Origin: Rhododendron vialii
Lineage: Eukaryota > Streptophyta > Magnoliopsida > Ericales > Ericaceae
NCBI RefSeq assembly: GCF_030253575.1
Contig: NC_080564.1
Location: 3,516,501 to 3,580,500 of the forward strand
Length of the DNA stretch: 64,000 bases
Direction of reading: 5' to 3'
A model generated the notes under the pieces. The model was given only the letters and a program-made list of their open reading frames with translations, did not search any database and was not told where the DNA came from. The position numbers and the translations under genes are program-made. This document shows, one piece after another, positions 10,697 to 22,931 of this stretch; positions within the stretch are counted from its first letter, which is position 1, and each line of letters opens with the position of its first letter.

Positions 10697-12050
10697 CTAG
10701 CTAGGGCAGAAAGTGATGGTGTAAGTCGGAGAGGGACATGTGGAAGCCCCACCATCGAATGCGTAAGTAACCGCTGATGGGCATGCGCTCTTAAAGAACT
10801 CCGAATAAGAAGTTGGTCCGCAGGTGGCCGGAGTTGAGTAGGCCCCAGTACAGCAATACTGTGGGTCCCCAAAAGCCGTGCACGCGCTCATACACGCCAC
10901 AGTCTCACCTGTGTTGTCGATCAACCGCAGCCCAGTCGGGCACTCGGCGTTGATGTCCGTTGTGCACCCGGCGATGCTGCATTTACCGTTCGCACCTGAT
11001 GGGACCACCCACATGGGGGTGTTATATCCTGTGACGACGCTGACCGCGTAGTTGTCGAGGCCGCCAGCAGAGCCAAGTGTGATCTCGAGGAGGGTAGTGG
11101 GAGGGGCGCCGCCGGCACCATTGCATCCGATTGAGCCTGTGCCGCAATCACCTGTCTCGCAGTGGAATTGGCCGGTTGTGGGGTCGGTGGCGCAACGGGT
11201 GCGGGCCCATAGGTTGCCTGACCAGGAGGCTGGGATAGGGACGTCGGCGTAGTATAAGGGATTGAGCAAGAAGCCGGCGGTGGGGAGCTGAGGCGCTCCC
11301 GGGTTGGATAATAGGGCTGGCCATATACCGGGTAGCTGCACTGATTTTGTATTGTGAAAGTTGTTTGTGAAAATACACCTGTACGTGGATTGAAGAATTA
11401 AGGATAATGTGAAAAACATGTAGAGCATTTTGTTGAATTGTGGGCAAAGACTCCATTCATCCCATTGTATTGGTTCCTATCATCAACTCAAGAGTCTCTA
11501 TTTGCTCTAAATTTTGGTAATCCTGCTTCAGAGTTAACGTTCTACATTAATATCGGATACCATACACCAAAGTTCCGAGTTTCATTCTTAAAAAGTATGA
11601 GAGAGGCAAGCGGAAGGTCAGTCCGTTAAGGTTGCTCACAGTGGTGTTCTGTGGGTAGTAGTCCAAATCCTAAGAGACAGACGCCGGTTCAACCTTAACA
11701 CACTTTGGTAAGAGGCGAATCTATTTTAAGGATACTGTGTGTAATGCAGGTTTTGGTTCACATTTCTGTATCGGTTTTGAATCATCATTTCATTTACTGT
11801 TTATATACGTTTCGTGCATGTAATCTGTGTTTTAAGTTTGCACATAATGGAATTGTTCTTTGGATTTGCCGATTACTTTGTAATTTTTCCAAACAAAAAC
11901 TATGTTTCTCACACATGAAATTAACAAAGAAAAAGTGAAAACAAATTACCAAATAGACAATTAGAAAGTTAATTACTTTGGATTACCTGAAGTGGAGAGG
12001 AGACAAATGGAGAAAAGAGCAAGAAGAAGAGACAATTGAAGCCTAGCCAT
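10697..12050 (-). pseudogene. Thaumatin-like protein TLP1, frameshifted
   Basis: This is a two-exon thaumatin-like (PR-5) gene. Exon 1 (11987..12050) encodes a signal peptide (MARLQLSLLLALFSICLLSTS). Exon 2 (10697..11378) carries the mature domain with the family signature GQFHCETGDC..GC and the usual cysteines. Relative to TLP2 and TLP3, exon 2 has two extra bases at 11323..11327 (CCATATACC against CCATACTGG), which shifts the frame between the conserved SYPV and WPALLSNPG. The rest is open to a TAG at 10697. An alternative acceptor (CCAG before CCCTATT) would restore the frame but delete the first ~20 mature residues and the first cysteine. It is probably a recent pseudogene, or carries an assembly indel. 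A TATA box lies at 12168..12175. Confidence 0.85.
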
Positions 12051-12167
12051 TGTAGGAACTTTGGAAAGCCGCTGAGGGTTCTACTAATTTAACTCGATTC
12101 TCCTTTCCGAAAATGAAATTGCAGTCTATTGGATTCGAAATTCGGTTGTGATACTAGATTTGTTGCC

Positions 12168-12175
12168 TATTTATA
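12168..12175 (-). promoter_or_regulatory. TATA box of TLP1
   Basis: TATAAATA on the minus strand lies about 120 bp upstream of the ATG at 12050. The same box with similar context (CTATTTATACAC on the plus strand) precedes TLP2 and TLP3. Confidence 0.7.
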
Positions 12176-12589
12176 CACACTGCATGCCTTGAGAAGCTCC
12201 AGCAAGGCCGGCCGGCTTTGGGCACAAAGCCGACCAGCTTTTGAATATAATATTTAAAACTTCTTCACATCAAATGGTGGCCGGGAGATCACACATGATT
12301 TCATCTTACTATTGGAAATTCTCGGTCGTCAACTTCGCAATCCAGGGAAATAGTAGAATGAGTTGATTGAGGAAATGATGTCCGCCGGCGTAATTATTTT
12401 GTTTAGTTTAGGGTGTAATCCACCAATTTTTATTTGAAGATAGTTTTCAAAATTATTTCACATCTAGCTCGATCAAGGAAACCACCGTTGAGATTCTTGG
12501 AGATCATATCCTTGGTTGTCATGTTCGCAGTCCCAGATATATAGTATAAAAGATTTTCTCCCTACCCCTCATTGTTGCATCATTAGATC

Positions 12590-13330
12590 ATGTCTCTTAT
12601 AGTGTTTCGTTCTGTCATTTTAATTCTTTTTCATAGAGATAGACCGAACGAAGACCTTCATTTGTATATATCCAATGATTGCAACGCATCGTCTCATTTG
12701 CTACATTAACTGTATCTTTAATTTATTTAGAGTATTGTGATGGTGCCTTCTTATCTTTTCTTGGTTGCATTAATTGCTGCAATGGGTCAAGTTGCACCTC
12801 AGGACAGATACATGAGCTGAGCGAGTCAAATAATCTTGTACAGGTTTTATTTGAAATATTTGATAACAAAAATTAGAGTTAAATCATTGGAGGAATTGCC
12901 CCTAATGTTTTCATTAACCAGTATCTTTATTTTCTCATGTCTCTAATAGTATTTCGGTTTTGTCATTTTCTTTTCATAGAGATAGACCGTACGAAAATCT
13001 TCATTTGTACACAATGATTGCAACTCGTTTGAATCGCTGTAGTAACTGCATCGTTGTTTATTTAGAGTTTTGTGATGGGCCAGGACAGATAAACGAGCTG
13101 AGCGAGTCAAGTTATCTTGTTTATGTTTAGTTTGAAATCTTTAATCATAGTATAAGTTCGGAGTTGATCTCTGATAAATTGAAAATTTTCACACGTTGTA
13201 AGCTTAATGAGCTTCAAGCACCCATATAAGTTTAGCCAAAGAGATTGGCTACCTATAACAACCCCCATCGATCTTGCGCGTACGTGCCTAGAATGCATTG
13301 TTAGATCTCTGATCTGGAAAGACATAAACG
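12590..13330. repeat. TLP upstream repeat block
   Basis: Two related halves (about 12590-12880 and 12935-13160) share GAGATAGACCG, TTCATTTGTA and GAGCTGAGCGAGTCAA. The next part (13195-13310: TAAGCTTAATGAGCTT.. GATTGGCTACCTATAAC) recurs upstream of TLP3 near 29745-29860 and near 26380-26440. It is part of the duplicated TLP unit. The short ORFs here have no homology I recognise. Confidence 0.75.
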
Positions 13331-13615
13331 TACATGAGAAAAACTTCTTTGCGGAGTAATCCGTAAATAAAGTTTACAATGCTCAATCGCGTGCGTCGTC
13401 CAAAAGTGTTTTGAACAGTTTGGACTGAAAACCAATTTTAACCGGTAAAAATTGAAAAGCCTATCTCACCCATTTATTTTTCTTTCTCAACAACTTGATC
13501 GGGACCTCAAAGGCAAACAGTATTGAGACATCCGAAAACAAAATAGAGGACTACTGCAAAGAAGGAATAGAAGACATAGTACATCTAGAAAGTGTAAGCA
13601 AATTTCCCTAGCGCC

Positions 13616-14736
13616 CTAACTAGGGCAGAAAGTGATGGTGTAAGTCGCACTGGTACACCTGTAAGCTCCATTATCGAATGCGTAAGAAGCCGCCGATGGG
13701 CATGCGTTCTTAAAGAACTCTGAATAAGGAGTCGGCGTGCACGTGGCGGCCGTCGAGTAGGCCCCCGTACAACAATACTGGGGGTCCCCAAAAGCCGTAC
13801 ACGCGCTCATACATGCCACGGTCTCACCTGTGTTGTCGACCAACCCCAGCTCTTCCGGGCACACGGCGTTGATATCAACCGTGCATGCGGCGATTTTGCA
13901 CTCACCAGTCCCACCAAATGGGACCACCCACATGGGCGTGTTGAAGCCAGTGACGACGCTGATCTCGTACTCGAGGTTGCCAACAGAGTCGAAAACCATT
14001 TGTATGAGGGTGGTGGGAGGGACGCTGCTCGCGCCGTTGCATTCAATTGTGCCTGTGCGACAATCACCTGTCTCACAGTGGAATTGGCCGCTGGGGAAGT
14101 CTTCGTAGCAGCGGGTACGCGCCCATAGGTTGCCGGACCAGGAGGCGGGGAGAGGGACTAAGGTGTTATAATGGGAATCGAGCCTGAAGCCGGTGGTGGA
14201 GGGTTGAGGCGATCCAGGGTTGGATAATAGGGCTGGCCATACTGGGTAGCTGCACTGATTATCAATTGTGAGGGTTGTTTGTGAAAATACACCTGTGGAT
14301 TGAAAAATTAAAGAAAACGTGAAAAACATGCAAAGGATTTACTTCAATTGTTGGTAAATACCCCATCCCTTGATCTCATTTTATTTGTCTACTTTTTTAA
14401 TTTTCAAATGTCTCAAATTATTTACCTATTTTAAAGTATCAATGTTCTAAATTAAAATTACTTTTCTACCCTTTGCTTCTAATTTGAGGTGACTAGTGTA
14501 CTTTGAATTGAAAGCCATTTTTAAAAAGTTAAAATTTTCAATGCAAAACGATTGTCATTTTCTCTTTGTTGTTTCAAAAAATATGTCTCTCACACATGAA
14601 AATAACAACGAAAAAGTGAGGAAAAAATTACCAGATAAACAGTAAGAAAGGTGATTATTTCTCTGGATTAATTACCTGAAGTGGAGAGGAGACAAATGGA
14701 GAAAAGAGCACGAAGAGACAATTGAAGCCTAGCCAT
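13616..14736 (-). CDS. Thaumatin-like protein TLP2 (PR-5 family)
   Basis: Exons 14676..14736 and 13616..14292 join in frame to 245 aa. Exon 1 is the signal peptide (MARLQLSLRALFSICLLSTS), so the protein is probably secreted to the apoplast. The mature part starts GVFSQTTLTIDNQCSYPVWP and contains the thaumatin signature GQFHCETGDC..GTIEC and all 16 cysteines expected for eight disulfides. PR-5 proteins bind beta-glucans or act against fungal membranes. In the region that lines the acidic cleft it has PPTTLIQMVF and LEYEIS, where TLP3 has PPVTLAEFAL and FDYYDIS, so one usual acidic residue is Gln; activity may be altered. The single intron holds a Stowaway-like remnant near 14355. It is intact and driven from the TATA box at 14826..14833. 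It is closest to TLP1, its tandem neighbour. Confidence 0.93.
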
Positions 14737-14825
14737 TGGAAAGCAGCTGATTGAGAGACTTCTACTAATTTGATTGGATTCGAAAATTAAAATATACTAG
14801 TTGATTGAATTCGATAATTGGTGTC

Positions 14826-14833
14826 TATTTATA
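14826..14833 (-). promoter_or_regulatory. TATA box of TLP2
   Basis: TATAAATA on the minus strand, about 90 bp upstream of the ATG at 14736, in the same context as in TLP1 and TLP3. Confidence 0.7.
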
Positions 14834-14839
14834 CACACC

Positions 14840-16560
14840 GCAATGAGAAGCTCAAGCTAGCAAAGCCGGATTTGGGCAAATCACAGTTGATTTGACCAGT
14901 TCTTCACATCTAGTTGTGGCAAATCACAGTAGATTTCATCATCTCACTGGAGATTCTCTCGGTTTCATCTTCGCAGTCCTAGAAATAATAGAATAAGTTG
15001 ACTGTGAATTGCCGGCTGCCGGTAACGAGTGTTTTTATTTGGTTTCCTGTCGTCTGACCCGTCTTCTTATTGGTTGGGAAGTTTGTTTCTATATAACAAT
15101 CTGGTCCATTTGGATGATGCGGAATGTATGTATTTTTAAGAACGCGACTGCAAGCTCAAAAGGAGGTGGTGGATATAATTAAGTTCAGGATAGCTATGTG
15201 GATTAAAGTCAAATTCAATATTAGGATGTACACTATGGATGATTTCAAAAGGTTTTTAGATGGTATCCGTTTGCTAAAATTGTAATTTGTTTTGGCTTTT
15301 ATCATTCAACTTCTTGCTGGATGATTCTCGTCTCCCCTTCCCCTGATTGAGTTTGAGCATTTATGCTCCTCAGCCTCCCCCTCTCGATGTATCCTTTCGA
15401 GTTTTATAAAAATTCATTTTGCTGTGAAAAAAAAAAATTATTGATCTGTTGCTCTTAATAGTAAGTAGTATTTAACCATATAGTATGTTTTGAACAACGA
15501 AAAAATATATTTTATTAATCAAACGTAACGGATTCAAGAGATTAAAAGGACAAGAGCAAACACATCACAATGAGGGAAAGCATTCTAACCCGACATTCAT
15601 AAGCAGCTCAAGCCCAAAAGGAATCAAGGTTGGCAAGGAACCAACTGAGAAACCAAGGGAAAATTAACAAGAGTACATGCATGGAAACCTAAATCTCCGG
15701 TGGTGATTGATTATCATACTAGCCCAAAACCCCAAAGGTCAATAATAAGAAAATAAAAAGGGCCAATGGTCCAACCTAAGCTCAATGGAATTAAAACTTA
15801 ACCATATAGTTAGCTGCATAAAAAAAAAAAGAAAAAAAAAAGGCCAATTGTCCAACCTTAGCTCAATACAGCCCGTGATTAAGAGTCAGGAAAAAGGAGC
15901 GCGAAGCAAATTAACGTTTTACTCCAGCAAATATAGATCGAACATGGAATTCAATATTAAGGTTTTGGTCCTAACTTTCTTTATATGTCATCATGCGATG
16001 GCCGGTTCATTCTTAAAGAGAATTAAAAGGATATCCTATTTAGAAAACTTATTTTAAGTGTCCATCATAGTGGCCGGTTTGAATACATTTATGTCCTGAC
16101 TTTAACACCCTTCATTAATTTATTTATCCTCATATTCTAGTTTATAATTTTAATATTAGATAATCCAAAACAAAACTGTTTGGTGGCATTATCCCTAAAA
16201 AGCATTAGTAAAGGGAAAAGAAGAAGAAGAAGAAGAAGAAGAAGAAATGTTTTTTGCTGATAAAGAGAGCCTTTGTTTCGACTTTATGCTGTATTGGGAT
16301 GAAAGTAGGGCTGATAATGGATTGTCACGTGTACTTCAATTTGATAAGATAATGGCACTTTTGGGGCTGATACCTATGTTGATTGGTGCTTCTTACTTTC
16401 ATTCTTTGTCTTTGAGATCTTTTTTTCCAGTCGTTCATTCTTACATTTTATTTTTTTCACCAGAGAATTACATGATCTTTAGGCATAAGCCCGCCAATTT
16501 TTGAAAATCCATCTTATGTTCTCGATACGGCCGTAAGTAAAGAAAACAGAGGCAACTAAA
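14840..16560. other. Intergenic DNA upstream of TLP2
   Basis: No gene is supported. From about 15000 the sequence no longer follows the TLP1 upstream block. It includes A-rich runs (15800-15840) and a short (AAG)n microsatellite at about 16219-16246. ORFs starting near 15785 and 16247 look like chance frames. Confidence 0.5.
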
Positions 16561-16712
16561 TTGAAAAAATGAGTAATCGGCTAAATTTTTTTAAAGAGCA
16601 GATCAAACGGAGTGTGCCCAGAAATGGCAGTGGATGGAAGACGATTTATGAGATATATACACCGCTGTCTCAAATGCTTAATTCCAATATTTCGCAGGGA
16701 CCGAGCTATGAG

Positions 16713-17147
16713 TTACGAGGAAAAGGCCAATTTCAACAATATGGCGATGCCTGCATTCAACTGCACCATTTTGCTGATCATGAGTATGGAGACGTGGAAG
16801 CCGATGAAGGAGTACCAAGTTTTTTCAAAATAGGTGTGAATCTTACGATACTCGCCACCCCAATCTGATTGAATGTATTTGATTTTGGAAGTAAACAAAC
16901 ATTCAATCATGGCTTGAAATTTGGGGAAAATAGTGAACACTTCATATTTGAGCACCATATATGGGATAATATTATATAAACTTGGAAAAATATTATATAA
17001 ACTTAGAAAAATCATCCACAAAGATAGCATAAAAACGATATCTATTATATATCTAAAAATAAAAAAGAGGAGATGGACCCCATACATCCGTAAAAACAAG
17101 CTCCAAAGGAGTACTATTATTGATGGACCGACTCTTAGAGGTAACAT
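16713..17147 (-). pseudogene. Degenerate Ty1/copia integrase fragment
   Basis: Read on the minus strand in more than one frame, this shows the copia integrase core: VWGPSP, then IFVDDFSKF, then KYIQSDWGGEYRKIHTYFEK, then DQQNGAVECRHRHIVEIGL. The blocks lie in different frames and are interrupted by stops and an AT-rich expansion. It is an old, dead fragment; no LTRs are visible nearby. It abuts the TLP fragment that ends at 17160. Confidence 0.8.
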
Positions 17148-17159
17148 AGAAGATTTGCC

Positions 17160-17285
17160 CTAAATAGGGCAGAAAGTAATGGTGTAAGTAGCAGAGGTAC
17201 AGGTGACAGCCCCACTATCGAATGCGTAAGTAGCCGACGATGGGCATGCGTTCTTCAAGAACTTTAAATAAGGAGTTGCCGTGCA
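17160..17285 (-). pseudogene. C-terminal fragment of a fourth thaumatin-like gene
   Basis: Minus-strand translation gives CTATPYLKFLKNACPSSATYAFDSG.., ending TYTITFCPI and TAG. This matches the last ~40 residues of TLP1 and TLP2, including the conserved NACPSA.YAFD and ITFCP. Upstream of the first Cys codon the similarity stops, so at least 80% of the gene is missing. It marks a former array member between TLP2 and TLP3. Confidence 0.88.
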
Positions 17286-17379
17286 ATAAAGGGTCATGGC
17301 AGGAAAAGAAATGCTCATGACATTATCGGCTCCCTTATTTATATTGTAGTTACCATATTGCGAGGAAGCGTTTCGATTG

Positions 17380-17600
17380 TTTCTTGACGCACTCGGTCAA
17401 GTACTTACACCTAAGATTGATAAATGAGTTGAACGAGTCAAATTGCTCAAGTGTGATATGAATCTTGGCCATATTAAACAATGTTGAGAGTATTGCAATG
17501 AGGCACCCATCTTTCCATAGATGCAGTAAAACAATTGGTCAAGATTTCATAGCTGCAGTGATCAGTGTCAGCCCTAATATTTTGGGGGTGCAAGGTGAAT
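17380..17600. repeat. Remnant of the TLP upstream block
   Basis: It contains GCACTCGGTCAAGTACTTACACC, split by small changes, then ATGAGTTGAACGAGTCAAAT and TATTGCAATGAGGCACCC. The same series recurs near 30120-30560 and 42290-42400, in the same order as upstream of the TLP genes. Confidence 0.6.
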
Positions 17601-18125
17601 TTAAGCTTAAACGACGTCAGTGTAAACCAACCTCCGGTTTTCTAGTTGCGATTTTCTAGTTAAAAAAAAAAAAAAACCAAAAAATATCTTCTCGTAAAGG
17701 TACCAAAACGACATCAGTATCAGTGTACAGAAATCATTTGCCTACAAGACGCGATCTTATGGTCAGGAGAAACCGAAGCGACGTCGAAGTAGGCCAACCT
17801 CCTGTTTTCACGCCGCTATCTTTAGGTCAAAAGGTAAACCAAATGACATGACATAGACTAACCTCGCGTTTTTAAGACGCGATGTTAAGAATGGAGAAAT
17901 CCATATATACGACACTTGCGTACACTGACCACCGGTTTTGAAAAATGTGAAGGTTATTAAAACAACGTCGGTGTAATTAAAAACTTGGGTTTACAAGAAC
18001 CGATCTTATATATGGTCAGGAGAAACCGAAACGACGTCCGAGAAGGACAACCTCCTGTTTTCAAGACGCGGTCGGAAGGTAAACCTCCCGTTTTGGAGAC
18101 ACGAGGTTCTTAAAACAACGTTGAT
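17600..18125. repeat. Degenerate tandem repeat with ACGACGTC cores
   Basis: Several imperfect ~90-110-bp units share AAACGACGTC, CAACCTCCGGTTTTCAAGA, CGCGATCTTATGGTCAGGAG and similar strings in varying order. It has no coding frame. A 34-bp exact tandem repeat (CCCTCCCATCTCCGGCGACA core) follows at about 18168-18235. Confidence 0.65.
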
Positions 18126-18615
18126 GCCTTCCTCACCCAACCTCTCTCCGATCAGTCTTCTCTTTGCCACCCTCCCATCTCCGGCGACAACAAGCAGGTA
18201 CCACCCTCCCATCTCCGGCGACAACAAGCAGGTACCTCTCTACATATATTTCCCAGTAGCAATGGTTACATAGGTTTTTAATTTCTTTTAGTACTTGGTT
18301 ATCATTTATCGTGTTCAGCATAAATTTTCCTTCTGGCATTTTGTTGTACAATTTCTTGATTCAGAAAATTGGAAACACCGTTAGTTCAAAGGTTTTAAAT
18401 TTTCGGGATTAAGTAAAATGGAAACCCCGTTGGTACATTGGTTGAGTTGAAGTTGAAACATCATTGAATAGTATATTTGGTTTTCACATAACTGAATTAG
18501 ATCACTAGTAGTTTGCCAACCAGATTAGTTTTGGTTGATATAGTTTTGGGGGATACTGTATCCGTAGTCTATATTCGGGTGGCAAACACCGAATATAAGT
18601 ACCTTGAATATATAC

Positions 18616-18930
18616 TGTTGGGAATGCCTTGTATTCTTTAGTCCCACATTGGTTAATTATGTTGTTCCCGTTTTTGTAGCCTATTATAAATAAGGCTTTT
18701 GGGGTACTTCTAAAAATTATCTTTTGGGCTTTCATATTGTGGCCTTTCTAGAGTTACGGATTATAGCCGGCTCTTTGTATCTCTTCTTCACGTTGGTTAG
18801 TGAATCCTCTCTCTCCTCGCCCGTGGACGTACCCATCTTGGGGAACCACGTATATCTTGTGTCTTTGTGATTTCTTGTTTAGTTTTCAATTTCTCGTTCT
18901 TAGCTTGCATTCATAGCGTTCGTTACAACA
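18616..18930 (+). repeat. 5' LTR of the copia element
   Basis: The LTR is 315 bp with TG..CA ends. It carries the promoter TATAAATA at 18685..18692 and is followed directly by AA and the primer-binding site at 18933. Confidence 0.95.
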
Positions 18931-18986
18931 AACTGGTATCAGAGCCTTAGGTTGCAAAAACTAGGGTTTCGTTTCCGATTGTGGCT

Positions 18987-21900
18987 ATGGCGGCTAAATT
19001 TGAGATTGCGAAGTTTAATGGGCAGAGCAGCAGTTTCAGTCTTTGGAGAGTAAAGATGAAGGCTCTGCTAACCCAACAAGGATTGCACAAGGTTTTGTTA
19101 GGCAAGACTAGTTCTGGAATCAAAGAGGAAGATTGGGATGATACGGATGCCAAAGCTCTGAGTTCTATTCAGTTGAGTCTGGCAGATGACGTTCTTCGCG
19201 AGGTGGAAGAAGAAACTTCAGCAGCAGGAATTTGGCTGAAGTTGGAAGGCATATATATGACGAAGTCGCTCACCAACAGGTTATATCTCAAACAACGTCT
19301 TTATACGTTTCGTATGCGAGAAGGTATATCTGTTAAAGATCATTTAGACGAGTTCAACCGTATTATTATGGATCTGAAAAATATTGATAGTAAAATTGAG
19401 GATGAGGACCAAGCCCTAATTTTGCTATGTTCTTTACCACTTTCGTATGAGCACTTTGTTACAACCCTATTGTATGGCAAAGACACGATATCCATGGAGG
19501 ATGTTAAGGCCAGCCTATATTCGAAAGAATTGAGGAAAAAAGTGTCAGGTGAGGGTGATGCACATGCGGAGGGTTTGTTTGTTAGGGGAAGAACAACAGA
19601 AAGGGTGGAGTCGAGTAATATGGGAAGATCCAGATCATCAGGTAAGAAGAAGGGAAAGTGCAATTATTGCAAAAAACCCGGGCACTGGAAAACTGACTGT
19701 TTAAAACTCAAGGAGAAGGAAAAAGAAGACCAGAAAGGGGGTAAAGTAATTGCTGAAATTGCTGAAAGTTCAGATGAGTCAGATAATGTGTTATCAGTTA
19801 CAGAGGGCGATTCTCGCTCTAATACCGAGTGGGTTCTAGATTCTGGATGTTCATACCATATGTGTCCGCATAGAGAGTTGTTTTCTACTTATGAGGCGGT
19901 CAATGGTGGTACAGTTTTGATGGGCAACAACATGGCCTGTAAAACTGTTGGTTCAGGAACGATTCAGCTTAGGATGCATGACGGTATTGTTAGGACTTTA
20001 TCTGAGGTTCGACATGTTCCGGATTTGAAGAAAAATCTTATATCCCTGGGTGCTCTTGATTCTCATGGTTGCAAATTCCTCGGTGAAGGTGGAGTTTTGA
20101 AAGTCTCAAGGGGTGCATTAGTACTGATGAAGGGTCAAAAGCGTGGTAACCTTTATACACTCCAGGGCAGTACAGTTTTAGGTGCTGCAGCAACGATTGC
20201 TTCATCCAAGGTTTCAGATTCAGACTTGACTCGTTTGTGGCATATGCGCCTTGGGCATATGAGCGAGAGGGGGATGACAGTTTTGAGCAAACAGGGTTTG
20301 CTATGTGGCCAGAAAATTGAGAAACTGGATTTCTGTGAGCATTGTGTCTACGGCAAGCAGTGCAGGGTAAAATTCAGTACAGCTGTTCATCGCACCAAAG
20401 GCACGGTGGATTATTTTCACTCGGATCTTTGGGGTCCCGCAGAGGTAACTTCTAAAGGTGGTTTTCGATATTTTATGAGTATTATCGATGATTTCTCTCG
20501 TAAAGTTTGGGTGTATATGTTGAAACATAAGAGTGACGCCTTTAATACATTCAAACAGTTTAAAACTTTGATTGAGAATCAGACTGGTAAGAAAATAAAA
20601 CGTTTGCGAACTGATAATGGTATGGAGTTTTGTCTTGGCGAGTTTGATAGATTTTGTAGTGATGAGGGCATTGTGAGGCATCACACAGTGAGAAAAACCC
20701 CTCAGCAAAATGGTGTGGCTGAACGAATGAACAGGACTCTTTTGGAGAAGGCACGTTGTATGTTGTCCAATTCCGGATTGGGCAAAGAATTTTGGGCTGA
20801 AGCCGTTTCCACAACATGCTATTTGGTGAACAGGTCTCCGTCGACTGCTATTGAGTGTAAGACTCCGTTTGAGGTATGGTCAGGTCATCCAGCTGATTAT
20901 TCTGTATTGCGTGTTTTTGGGTGTCCAGCTTACGCTCATGTGAATGAGGGTAAATTGGAGCCACGAGCCAAGAAGTGTATTTTCTTGGGTTATGCAGCAG
21001 GTGTCAAAGGGTACAGGTTATGGTGTTCTGATGATTTGAAGTTTTTGATCAGTAGGGATGTGACTTTTGATGAAAATTATCTGATTAAGGAGTCTAAGCA
21101 GGTTGATGATACAGTTCAGGAACATAGTGTTCCAAAGCAGGTGGAGTTTTTGGGTGAAGCTTCCGACTCAGGGAAGAAACACATTGAGAAGCCAATTGAA
21201 GAGGAGTTCAAGAGTTCAGACACAGAGGTTGATGCATTAGTTGAGCAACCACGCACTATTGCTAAAGATAGGCCAAGGAGGGAGATTCGGCCTCCTGAAA
21301 GGTATTCGGCTTATTCTGAGATGGTGGCCTATGCTTTATCAGTTGCTGAAACAGTTGAGTATGAGGAGCCTTCAAGCTATACGGAAGCTGTTTTGAGCGC
21401 TGAGTCTGCACAGTGGTTTGTTGCTATGAATGAGGAGATTGAGTCTCTTCAGAAGAATCAGACATGGGAGTTAGTAGAACCGCTGAAAGGGAAGAGGATT
21501 GTTGGATGCAAGTGGATCTTCAAGCGCAAACCAGGTATTCCAGGGGTAGAAGACGCTCGGTTTAAAGCTCGGCTAGTGGCGAAAGGATACAGCCAGAAGG
21601 AGGGTGTTGACTACAATGAGGTATTTTCACCAGTTGTAAAACATAGTTCCATTCGCACTTTACTTGCTATTGTTGCATGTTATGATCTTAAGTTAGAGCA
21701 ACTTGATGTCAAAACTGCGTTTTTGCACGGCGAGCTTGAGGAACAGATTTATATGCGTCAGCCTGAGGGATTTGTTGTTTCTGGTAAGGAGGATCACGTT
21801 TGTTTACTTCGTAAATCTTTGTATGGCCTCAAGCAATCCCCTAGGCAGTGGTATAAGCGGTTTGATACTTTTATGATAAGCCAGTCATATTCAAGAAGTG

Positions 21901-22931
21901 AGTATGATAGTTGTGTATATTTTCGAAAACTTCCAGATGGTTCATTTGTTTATCTACTGTTGTATGTTGATGATATGCTTATTGCTGCCAAGAGTGTGTC
22001 AAAAATCAACAGGTTGAAACAACAGTTAGGTGGTGAATTTGAGATGAAAGATTTGGGTGCGGCAAAACGTATTTTGGGTATGGAGATTTGCAGAGATCGA
22101 GTAGCTGGCAAATTATTTTTGAATCAGAAGTCTTATGTTCTTAAAGTACTTGAGCGCTTTGCCATGCAGAACTCGAAGCCAGTCAGTACCCCTTTGGCAG
22201 CACACTTTCGACTTTCAGCTGAGTTGTCACCACAGTCGGAGGATGAGGAGAAGTATATGTCTCAGGTTCCATATTCGTGCGCAGTTGGGAGCCTTATGTA
22301 CGCCATGGTATGTACTCGTCCTGATATTTCACATGCAGTTAGTGTCGTTAGTCGTTATATGGGGCGTCCAGGAAAGGCACATTGGGAGGCTGTGAAATGG
22401 ATACTACGGTATTTGTGCGGAACTGCAGGTGTTGGTCTATTGTTTGGGATTGTCAATTCTGGTGATCATGCTGTTGGTTATGTTGATTCGGATTTTGCCG
22501 GTGACCACGATAAGAGGAGGTCTCTGACAGGTTATGTCTTTACTCTGTCCGGAAGTGCCATTAGTTGGAAAGCTACTTTACAGGCTACAGTTGCACTGTC
22601 TACAACAGAAGCGGAGTATATGGCCATTGCTGAAGCTGTGAAGGAGGCATTGTGGATGAGAGGTTTGCTTTGTGAGCTTGGTCTTGCACAGGGTGTGAGT
22701 TCAGTATTTTGTGATTCGCAGAGTGCTATACATTTGACTAAAAATCTGATGTATCATGAGAGGACTAAGCATATCGATGTCAGGTATCACTTCGTTCGGG
22801 ATATCATCTCACAGAAGCAAGTTGAGGTGAAGAAAGTGGGTACGGCAGATAACCCAGCAGATATGTTGACTAAACCGGTTCCGGTTGCCAAGTTCAAGCA
22901 TTGCTTGGACTTGCTTGGTATTTGCAGTTGA
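18987..22931 (+). CDS. Copia Gag-Pol polyprotein
   Basis: One 1,314-aa reading frame. I chose the ATG at 18987 because the open frame before it starts only with GTG. In order: Gag (N-terminal ~220 aa, starting [12 protein letters not shown]); a zinc knuckle [14 protein letters not shown] (~residue 230); aspartic protease [11 protein letters not shown] (~285); integrase with the HHCC zinc region ([16 protein letters not shown]) and a DDE core ([23 protein letters not shown]); reverse transcriptase (KWIFKRK.., [10 protein letters not shown], catalytic YVDDMLIAA); and RNase H ([21 protein letters not shown]). The order integrase before reverse transcriptase defines Ty1/copia. Gag and RT motifs resemble the Tnt1/Tork lineage. 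No stops or frameshifts are present. Confidence 0.97.
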   Translation: MAAKFEIAKFNGQSSSFSLWRVKMKALLTQQGLHKVLLGKTSSGIKEEDWDDTDAKALSSIQLSLADDVLREVEEETSAAGIWLKLEGIYMTKSLTNRLYLKQRLYTFRMREGISVKDHLDEFNRIIMDLKNIDSKIEDEDQALILLCSLPLSYEHFVTTLLYGKDTISMEDVKASLYSKELRKKVSGEGDAHAEGLFVRGRTTERVESSNMGRSRSSGKKKGKCNYCKKPGHWKTDCLKLKEKEKEDQKGGKVIAEIAESSDESDNVLSVTEGDSRSNTEWVLDSGCSYHMCPHRELFSTYEAVNGGTVLMGNNMACKTVGSGTIQLRMHDGIVRTLSEVRHVPDLKKNLISLGALDSHGCKFLGEGGVLKVSRGALVLMKGQKRGNLYTLQGSTVLGAAATIASSKVSDSDLTRLWHMRLGHMSERGMTVLSKQGLLCGQKIEKLDFCEHCVYGKQCRVKFSTAVHRTKGTVDYFHSDLWGPAEVTSKGGFRYFMSIIDDFSRKVWVYMLKHKSDAFNTFKQFKTLIENQTGKKIKRLRTDNGMEFCLGEFDRFCSDEGIVRHHTVRKTPQQNGVAERMNRTLLEKARCMLSNSGLGKEFWAEAVSTTCYLVNRSPSTAIECKTPFEVWSGHPADYSVLRVFGCPAYAHVNEGKLEPRAKKCIFLGYAAGVKGYRLWCSDDLKFLISRDVTFDENYLIKESKQVDDTVQEHSVPKQVEFLGEASDSGKKHIEKPIEEEFKSSDTEVDALVEQPRTIAKDRPRREIRPPERYSAYSEMVAYALSVAETVEYEEPSSYTEAVLSAESAQWFVAMNEEIESLQKNQTWELVEPLKGKRIVGCKWIFKRKPGIPGVEDARFKARLVAKGYSQKEGVDYNEVFSPVVKHSSIRTLLAIVACYDLKLEQLDVKTAFLHGELEEQIYMRQPEGFVVSGKEDHVCLLRKSLYGLKQSPRQWYKRFDTFMISQSYSRSEYDSCVYFRKLPDGSFVYLLLYVDDMLIAAKSVSKINRLKQQLGGEFEMKDLGAAKRILGMEICRDRVAGKLFLNQKSYVLKVLERFAMQNSKPVSTPLAAHFRLSAELSPQSEDEEKYMSQVPYSCAVGSLMYAMVCTRPDISHAVSVVSRYMGRPGKAHWEAVKWILRYLCGTAGVGLLFGIVNSGDHAVGYVDSDFAGDHDKRRSLTGYVFTLSGSAISWKATLQATVALSTTEAEYMAIAEAVKEALWMRGLLCELGLAQGVSSVFCDSQSAIHLTKNLMYHERTKHIDVRYHFVRDIISQKQVEVKKVGTADNPADMLTKPVPVAKFKHCLDLLGICS

